19,327 nucleotides of DNA. Origin: Planctomycetota bacterium (GTDB taxonomy: Bacteria; Planctomycetota; Phycisphaerae; WQYP01). The stretch lies in assembly GCA_023489375.1 (NCBI GenBank), contig JAMDCX010000011.1:1-19327 (forward strand). The letters are read 5' to 3'. This document shows, in pieces, positions 15,081 through 19,327 of this stretch (within the stretch, counting starts at the first letter, position 1; the number at the start of each line of letters is the position of its first letter). A program made the position numbers and the translations under genes. The notes under the pieces were generated by a model. The model made no database searches. It had not been told where the DNA came from and saw nothing but the letters and a program-made list of their open reading frames with translations.

Positions 15081-16237
15081 ATATCGCGCTATCTTTTCCC
15101 GGTTGTCATCGCCGTGGTGGCGTTGAACGCGTCATGGTGGAATGCGCCAACTTTCTAGTCGCACAGGGGCATCATGTTTCTGTGATCGCCGCCGATTTTG
15201 ATACCGCTGTTCTGGCCCCGGGAATTGAAAAGATCACGGTGGATGCCAATTCCCGTGTGCCGCTGTTGCGGCTGCGCCGTTTCGCCGGCAAAAGCCCGAC
15301 TGCGCTGAAACAGTTGAACCCTGCACCGGATGTGCACGCGGCCTTTGGGGTGATTTGCCCGCCGGGAGGTGTCTTCTGGGTGCCCAGTGTTCACAAGGCA
15401 TGGATTGAAATCAGCCGGCGTGAACGGAATTTCAAGGGCCGATTAAAACAGCGGCTCAATCCCATTCATCCATATCTGCTGGCCCGGGAAAAATGGTATC
15501 TTCAGGGGCGGCGTTATGCCCGGTTGATTGCGCTAACACAACAGGTGAAAGCCGATCTGATGCGCTTTTATAATGTACCCGACAAAGATATTGACATATT
15601 GCCCAATGGGTATAATCCTGCCGAATTTAATGTGGCCCGCCGAATAACGGAGCGGCAAAAAGTGCGCTCGGAACTGGGATATACAGATTCTGATCGTGTG
15701 ATTATTTTTGTGGCCAATGAGTTGGAGCGTAAGGGTTTTGGACCTTTGATGCGGGCCATTGCAGCGCTGGGCGATAACTCCCTCCGGTTGCTGGTGGCGG
15801 GGCGGGTGACACCGGGCGGTTATGCGGCGGAAATGCGGCAACTGGGTATTGCCGACCACGTAAAGTTCATCGGACCAAGCAGTGATGTCGGCCGATATTA
15901 TGCAGCCGCCGATCTGTTTGCTTTGCCGACAACTTATGAAGCGTGGGGATTGGTCATTGTGGAAGCCATAGCCGACGGGCTGCGGGTATTAACAAGCCGC
16001 CTGGCCGGTGCGGCCATTACCGTACAGGAAGGGATCACTGGAGAGTTGCTGGACAATCCGCGCGATGTAAATGAAATTAAAATGAAATTACACAAACTTC
16101 TCAATGCCCCGCCGGGTGATCCGGCGGCCATCGCCGCCACCGTTGAACAATACCAATGGCCAAAGATATTGGCGAAATACGGAGCGATGCTCGCTACTTC
16201 CAAAAAAGGTTACATCGGCCAGGATACAGTAATATGA
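15077..16237 (+). CDS. GT4 glycosyltransferase without insert
   Basis: 386-residue GT-B glycosyltransferase of normal family length. N-domain: MNIALSFPGCHRRGGVERVM with the GGVER loop, RLIALTQQVKADLMRFY and IDILPNGYNPAEFN. C-domain: VIIFVANELERKGFGPLMRA, LRLLVAGRVTPGG, VKFIGPSSDVGRYYAAADLF and E-x7-E in YEAWGLVIVEAIADG (E288, E296). The interdomain linker is an ordinary 20-odd residues (VARRITERQKVRSELGYTDS), so this gene is the internal control for the insert-bearing sisters. Its C-terminus after VEQYQWPKILAKYGAML is unlike the orphan tail at 17006, with which it shares 26 identical bases. The ATGA overlap with the next gene indicates coupling. Confidence 0.94.
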   Translation: MNIALSFPGCHRRGGVERVMVECANFLVAQGHHVSVIAADFDTAVLAPGIEKITVDANSRVPLLRLRRFAGKSPTALKQLNPAPDVHAAFGVICPPGGVFWVPSVHKAWIEISRRERNFKGRLKQRLNPIHPYLLAREKWYLQGRRYARLIALTQQVKADLMRFYNVPDKDIDILPNGYNPAEFNVARRITERQKVRSELGYTDSDRVIIFVANELERKGFGPLMRAIAALGDNSLRLLVAGRVTPGGYAAEMRQLGIADHVKFIGPSSDVGRYYAAADLFALPTTYEAWGLVIVEAIADGLRVLTSRLAGAAITVQEGITGELLDNPRDVNEIKMKLHKLLNAPPGDPAAIAATVEQYQWPKILAKYGAMLATSKKGYIGQDTVI

Positions 16238-17031
16238 TAAAACGATTCGCCGCGAATGGAATAAAGCGGTTTTTTGAAAACAGGGGATATTCAATAAATC
16301 GCCCTCGATTCCATGAGGAAAATGCTATCGACTTACGAAAGCTGCTTGCCGAACCGATAGAAAAACGGAAGGGTCGCTTGGATGTTCTGCAGATTGGCGC
16401 TAATGACGGTGTAACCAATGATCCGATACATCCAGCGGTTTTATCTCGCGGGTGGAATCTGGTTGCCGTAGAGCCAATGCCAGCACCTTTTGCCAAGCTC
16501 CGGGAGACGTACCGTGGGGTCGCCAATGTGATCTGCGTTCAGTGCGCCATTGGAAATGCAGATGGCGAAGCTGTTATTTATGCACTTCGGCCCGTGCGAA
16601 ATGCAGGGGTATATGATGAACATTTAGCTTCGTTCTCGTTGGAAACGCTCAAAAAAAGCTGGCGCAGCATTCCTGATCTTGATAAACGGATTGAGAAGCA
16701 TTTCGTCAAATCATTGACTTTGAAATCCTTGATGAGGCACTGCAATCTGAATGAAGTGGATATGTTGCAGGTTGATGTGGAGGGATTTGATTACAATATC
16801 ATCCGCGCCGCATTCGAGATGCAATTGTTTCCAAAGATACTTGCATTCGAATGGTCACACCTTACTAAGGAAGATATGTGGTCATGTCGATGCGATTTAA
16901 TTAAATTTGGGTACCGTTGGCTGTTGGACAAAGGTGATGTCATAGCGGCGCGCTCGGACGAGGTTGCCGCCTCTGGGATGTGATTATGTTACAGTGTCCG
17001 ACAATGCCACCGTTGAACAATACCAATGGCC
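16136..17031 (+). repeat. 26-bp direct repeat flanking the FkbM gene
   Basis: GCCACCGTTGAACAATACCA followed by ATGGCC occurs at 16136-16161, inside the GT4 C-terminus, and identically at 17006-17031, after the FkbM gene. Both copies read ATVEQYQWP. After the repeat the two tails differ (PKILAKYGAM against PNVLKRYEEIM). The interval therefore looks like a cassette of alternative GT4 end plus methyltransferase gene placed into an older GT4. Confidence 0.88.
16234..16983 (+). CDS. FkbM family SAM-dependent methyltransferase (second)
   Basis: 249 residues from ATG 16234, overlapping the GT4 stop by 4 bases (ATGA). Motif I is VLQIGANDGVTNDP, the acidic strand VAVEPMP, and the central block MLQVDVEGFDYNIIRA with the family's D-V-E-G. 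This is the other FkbM subtype, with a long middle helix region (LASFSLETLKKSWRSIPD), and it is not a recent copy of the 2121 gene. Probably methylates a sugar or glycan intermediate. An in-frame extension to 16156 lies inside the GT4 and is rejected. It lies between the two copies of a 26-bp direct repeat, so it may have arrived as a unit. Confidence 0.9.
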   Translation: MIKRFAANGIKRFFENRGYSINRPRFHEENAIDLRKLLAEPIEKRKGRLDVLQIGANDGVTNDPIHPAVLSRGWNLVAVEPMPAPFAKLRETYRGVANVICVQCAIGNADGEAVIYALRPVRNAGVYDEHLASFSLETLKKSWRSIPDLDKRIEKHFVKSLTLKSLMRHCNLNEVDMLQVDVEGFDYNIIRAAFEMQLFPKILAFEWSHLTKEDMWSCRCDLIKFGYRWLLDKGDVIAARSDEVAASGM

Positions 17032-17098
17032 CAATGTCCTCAAGCGGTATGAAGAAATTATGATCCGGGAAAGCAAAAGTCCACATGGTGATGTTTAG
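16985..17098 (+). pseudogene. Orphan GT4 C-terminal fragment
   Basis: The frame through 17006 reads DNATVEQYQWPNVLKRYEEI and on to the TAG at 17096-17098. This is the last helix and tail of a GT4 glycosyltransferase (compare YEEIYTGLIKK at the end of the 10733 gene), with nothing of the enzyme upstream because the FkbM gene ends at 16983. It is best explained as the original end of the 15077 gene, or of a near relative, displaced by the cassette carrying FkbM. Confidence 0.8.
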
Positions 17099-17374
17099 CT
17101 CACGCCGGCCGGCGCTGCGCGGCCCACGAAAGCATGTAGCATCTGGCGCTACGTCTCCGGAAAATACTGAATGCCAAATGCCAAATGCCAAATGCCAAAT
17201 GCCAAATGCCAAATGCGCAATACTAAATACTGACAATACTGAACATGCTATTATTGATCAATGAAGCGTAGCGCTTAATCGCAGAGTTCACCGGGCACAC
17301 CGAGAAATAGATTCACCACCAAGACACCAAGACACCAAGACACCAAGACACCAAGACACAAAGGACCAGGTTGA
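17099..17374. repeat. Repeat block: GCATGTAGCATCTGGCGC element, seven R5 words, R2 words
   Basis: 17132-17165 repeats the element at 14730-14780 (AGCATCTGGCGCTACGTCTC, CGGAAAATACTGAATG). R5 follows as the 7-nt word AATGCCA tandemly repeated (17170-17214), then GCGCAATACTAAATACTGAC and a GAAGCGTAGCGCTTAA block (17263). 17312-17362 is R2 as an 8-nt tandem (CCAAGACA five times). Only repeats are visible. Confidence 0.85.
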
Positions 17375-17524
17375 ATGGTTACACCGCTTGAAATACCTGA
17401 ATCGACTGAATGGATTGCAAAACAAGTTATAAATGCGGCATTTGTCGTTCACAAAGAACTTGGGCCGGGATTGCTGGAATCCTCCGTTTCCCTCCTTTAC
17501 CTCCTTGTGAATAACCGTAAATGA
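17375..17524 (+). pseudogene. GxxExxY gene truncated by an R4' repeat (copy 3)
   Basis: ATG 17375 begins MVTPLEIPESTEWIAKQVIN, then AAFVVHKELGPGLLES, an unmistakable GxxExxY N-terminus. Directly after E-S, in the middle of the G-x-x-E-x-x-Y motif, the sequence becomes R4' (TCCGTTTCCCTCCTTTACCT), read as SVSLLYLLVNNRK to a TGA at 17522-17524. The conserved Tyr and all nuclease residues (D ... E-x-K) are missing, and no remainder of the gene is found downstream. Junction and repeat start coincide at 17482, so repeat insertion with deletion destroyed the gene. Confidence 0.88.
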
Positions 17525-17762
17525 TGCGGCACGAAGGGTTATGAATTTACAAAGAGGCGGGGCAGTATACGCCGGGTAGCTCTTTAGTTCCGTGATTATG
17601 CCGATCTTATACCTTCGTGTCTTTGTGTCGTTGTGGTGAATAAAACAAATCCCACGGCCCCGCCACCTTATTCCATGTTCTAGATTCTGGGTTCTAACTC
17701 CTGATTTCTGATCATTGATCAGTGTTCATTGATCATTGAATCGCATCGCCATCGAGCTTACT
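17525..17762. repeat. R4' tail, R2', R8 and R6 words before the last GT4
   Basis: 17482-17550 matches 7671-7740, including ATAACCGTAA and the ACGAAGGGTTATGAATTTAC tail. 17551-17605 shows nothing recognisable. R2' (CTTCGTGTCTTTGTGTCGTT, 17614-17633) is followed by TGGTGAATAAAACAAATCCC and a GC-rich CGGCCCCGCC, a relative of the module before the 8437 and 10733 genes. R8-like TCTAGATTCTGGGTTCTAAC (17680-17700) and R6 (GATCATTGATCAGTGTTCAT, 17710-17740) follow. Confidence 0.82.
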
Positions 17763-19327
17763 ATGAACATCATTCTTTTTATCGACGCCGACGTGTTTGC
17801 CGGCACTGAACGCCACATTCTGGACCTTGCCGTCGCTTTGACTGCTTTGGATCAGAACGTGACTGTTGCCTGTCCCGTTCCCGCACCACTAGCCGACCGT
17901 GCCCGGGCTGCCGGTATCAATGTGCTGGCGGTGGCCAAAAAGCGGATGCCCGATTTTGCGGCCATCAAAATTCTTGCGGCACAGTTGCGGTCTGGACAGG
18001 CCGACCTGATTCATGCCCATAACGGCCGCACACACCTGCTGGCGGTGGCGGCGGTGAAACGCGCGGGCCGGGGAAGGGTGGTGGCGACGCAGCATTTTCT
18101 GGCGCCAAACCGCACCGGCCGCCGGGGACCCAAGGCTGCCCTGGCCAACCGTCTGCACCGCTGGGCGGAGCGGAATACTGCCGCGTTTGTGGCTATTTCC
18201 AATGCGGTGAAAGATCAGATGCTGGCCCGCGGCGACGCACCATCTGAAAAAATCACCGTGGTGCACAACGGTACCGTTGAGCCGGAGTCGGCATCCGCGG
18301 AAAAAGTTGCCGCCCTGCGTGCCGAACTCAACGTCGGCGACCGGCCGATGATCTTCTGTGCGGCACGACTACAGAAGGAAAAGGATATCCCAACGCTGAT
18401 TAAGGCGTTTGGGGAGCTGCGGACAATCGCTGACGGCGATGGTGCAGAATTTAGTCCCGACGCGCCGGGAGGCGAAGATGGTGGAGGGCGACGAGCCACA
18501 GAGAACACAGAGAACACAGAGAACACAGAGGAAGGTGACGGGGGATTACGGGTTGCGGGTTTAGCCGGCCAGCCTGCTGGCTGCGGTTTCGACGGGGATG
18601 ATCACCACAAAGACACGACGACACGAAGGGACGAGGGAATTCACAAAGAGGTGGCGGAGGGATACGGAGGGAGTTTAATAGTCACAACGGGCGACGAACA
18701 ACGAGCAACTGACGACACGACGCAACCGGGAATTCACAAAGAGGTAGGGGAGGGATACGGAGGGAGTTTAATGGTCACAACGGGCGACGAACAACGAATC
18801 AACGACACGACGCAACCGGTGCTGCTGATTGCCGGGGAAGGTGATCAACGGCCGGAATGTGAGCGGTTGATACGTTCAATGAACAATGATCAAGGGAAAA
18901 AGAATAACAATGATCCCAGATCGTTGGGAAACACTGATCATTGTTCTTCGGCCATTGAAGATGAATCTGTGTCATCTGTGGAAGCTCCTCTTCAATCGGT
19001 GCGCGCCGCCTTTGTGTCTTCGTGCCTTGGTGGTGAAAAACCGTCCGCCGTCAAAACATCGGAGAACCTGCAACCTGCAACCTGCTCTCCAAAGTCTTCT
19101 GCCTTCTGCCTTCCGTCTTCTGTATTCTCCTCTCATTGTTCCATGTATCTCCTGGGCTTTCGGTCTGACGTTTCCGCGTTGATGGCGGCGTGCGATATTT
19201 TTGTGTTGCCGGCGCCGGCGGAGCCGTTTGGACTGGTGCTCATTGAGGCCATGGCTTTGGGTAAACCGGTGATTGCGGCGGCTGCGGGCGGGCCGCTGGA
19301 AATTGTAGCCGACGGGGAAACCGGGCT
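17763..19327 (+). CDS. GT4 glycosyltransferase with two repeat inserts, 3' end outside window
   Basis: Open for 521 codons without a stop from ATG 17763 to the window edge. N-domain: MNIILFIDADVFAGTERHIL, DLIHAHNGRTHLLAVAAVKR, FVAISNAVKDQML and ITVVHNGTVEPE with a normal linker. C-domain: PMIFCAARLQKEKDIPTLIK, then insert 1 (residues about 220-352), VLLIAGEGDQRPECERLIR, insert 2 (about 371-460), YLLGFRSDVSALMAACDIFV, and E-x7-E in AEPFGLVLIEAMA (E487, E495) followed by GGPLEIVADGETG. Unlike its sisters, the inserts sit in two loops inside the C-domain, on both sides of the GEG strand. Frame and motifs are regained after each, so the gene appears intact. No strong ribosome-binding site is seen. 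Confidence 0.92.
   Translation, partial: MNIILFIDADVFAGTERHILDLAVALTALDQNVTVACPVPAPLADRARAAGINVLAVAKKRMPDFAAIKILAAQLRSGQADLIHAHNGRTHLLAVAAVKRAGRGRVVATQHFLAPNRTGRRGPKAALANRLHRWAERNTAAFVAISNAVKDQMLARGDAPSEKITVVHNGTVEPESASAEKVAALRAELNVGDRPMIFCAARLQKEKDIPTLIKAFGELRTIADGDGAEFSPDAPGGEDGGGRRATENTENTENTEEGDGGLRVAGLAGQPAGCGFDGDDHHKDTTTRRDEGIHKEVAEGYGGSLIVTTGDEQRATDDTTQPGIHKEVGEGYGGSLMVTTGDEQRINDTTQPVLLIAGEGDQRPECERLIRSMNNDQGKKNNNDPRSLGNTDHCSSAIEDESVSSVEAPLQSVRAAFVSSCLGGEKPSAVKTSENLQPATCSPKSSAFCLPSSVFSSHCSMYLLGFRSDVSALMAACDIFVLPAPAEPFGLVLIEAMALGKPVIAAAAGGPLEIVADGETG
18423..18820 (+). repeat. In-frame composite R1-R3-R2-R4 with 93-bp tandem, insert 1 of the last GT4
   Basis: R1 as four words (18494-18530, read ATENTENTENTEEG), R3 with hairpin GGCCAG-CCTG-CTGGCT (18567-18582), R2 (TCACCACAAAGACACGACGA), R4 (TTCACAAAGAGGTGGCGGAG from 18640). 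A 93-base (31-codon) tandem repeat follows: TTCACAAAGAGGT begins at 18640 and 18733, each with AGTTTAATAGTCACAACGGG-like and CGACGAACAACGA sequence. Confidence 0.9.
18877..19141 (+). repeat. In-frame mosaic insert 2 of the last GT4 (R6, R7', R2', R8)
   Basis: Order: R6 words (TCAATGAACAATGATCAAGG and AACACTGATCATTGTTC), R7' (GAATCTGTGTCATCTGTGG, 18963-18981), R2' (CTTTGTGTCTTCGTGCCTTG, 19010-19029), ACCTGCAACCTGCAACC words (19067-19083) and R8-type TCTTCTGCCTTCTGCCTTCC (19096-19115). All are read without a stop; the enzyme resumes at YLLGFRSDV. Confidence 0.86.

Noticed and set aside
16156..16233. Upstream extension of the FkbM gene
   Set aside because: It lies entirely within the GT4 coding region and the ATG at 16234 gives a standard ATGA overlap and normal family length.
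17170..17362. AATGCCA and CCAAGACA runs as CRISPR or origin iterons
   Set aside because: The words are only 7-8 bases long and directly adjacent, with no spacers, no DnaA gene and no DnaA-box pattern; they are local expansions of R5 and R2.
18886..19182. 98-codon + strand open frame
   Set aside because: It lies in another frame within the last GT4 and its insert; the GT4 frame is continuous and carries the motifs.

Overview
The window is an accessory polysaccharide-biosynthesis island, with every recognisable gene on the + strand, saturated with short word-like DNA repeats. No rRNA, tRNA, transposase or ribosomal gene is present to fix the taxonomy. GT4-rich envelope genes, two small toxin-antitoxin modules, several GxxExxY genes and CACAGAG-type repeats together remind me of uncultured PVC-group bacteria (Verrucomicrobiota, Lentisphaerota, Planctomycetota). 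That is a tentative inference from general familiarity.

Layout. 1-569: remains of a GT2 glycosyltransferase. 644-4244: acyltransferase-3, FkbM methyltransferase and GT61 glycosyltransferase. 4238-5662: first GT4 glycosyltransferase. 5663-8436: repeat-rich zone with a PIN toxin/partner pair, a GxxExxY nuclease-fold gene and a DUF433/DUF5615 toxin-antitoxin pair whose toxin is truncated by a repeat. 8437-12304: two more GT4 genes. 12274-13303: a 114-bp tandem repeat and a second GxxExxY gene. 13304-14650: O-antigen ligase/polymerase-like membrane protein. 15027-17098: leader peptide, GT4, FkbM methyltransferase and an orphan GT4 tail. 17375-17524: a GxxExxY gene cut off by a repeat. 17763-19327: a fifth GT4 that runs off the window. 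The enzymes fit assembly, methylation, acylation and polymerisation of a cell-surface or exported glycan.

Repeat families used below (a prime means reverse complement). R1: CACAGAGAT-like 9-nt words beginning CCACAGAG. R2: CCACAAAGACACGAAG. R3: GGTTTAGCGGGCCAG with a GGCCAG/CTGGCC hairpin. R4: TCACAAAGAGGTAGCGGAGG. R5: AAATGCCAAATGCC / TAAATACCAAATG. R6: GATCATTGATCATTG. R7: CAGATTACG / AATCTGTGA 9-nt words beginning ATCCACAGATT. R8: TTCTGAATTCTGCATTCTG-like.

The main discovery candidate is that these repeats fill the intergenic space as MITE-like inverted units and ordered composites, and also sit in frame inside four of five GT4 genes as 80-175-residue inserts. The inserts lie at the GT-B interdomain linker or, in the last gene, in loops of the C-terminal domain. 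Repeats also supply gene starts, stops and tails. Three GxxExxY (PD-(D/E)XK-fold) loci sit directly among them, one destroyed at a repeat boundary, which suggests but does not prove that this nuclease family is connected with repeat spread.
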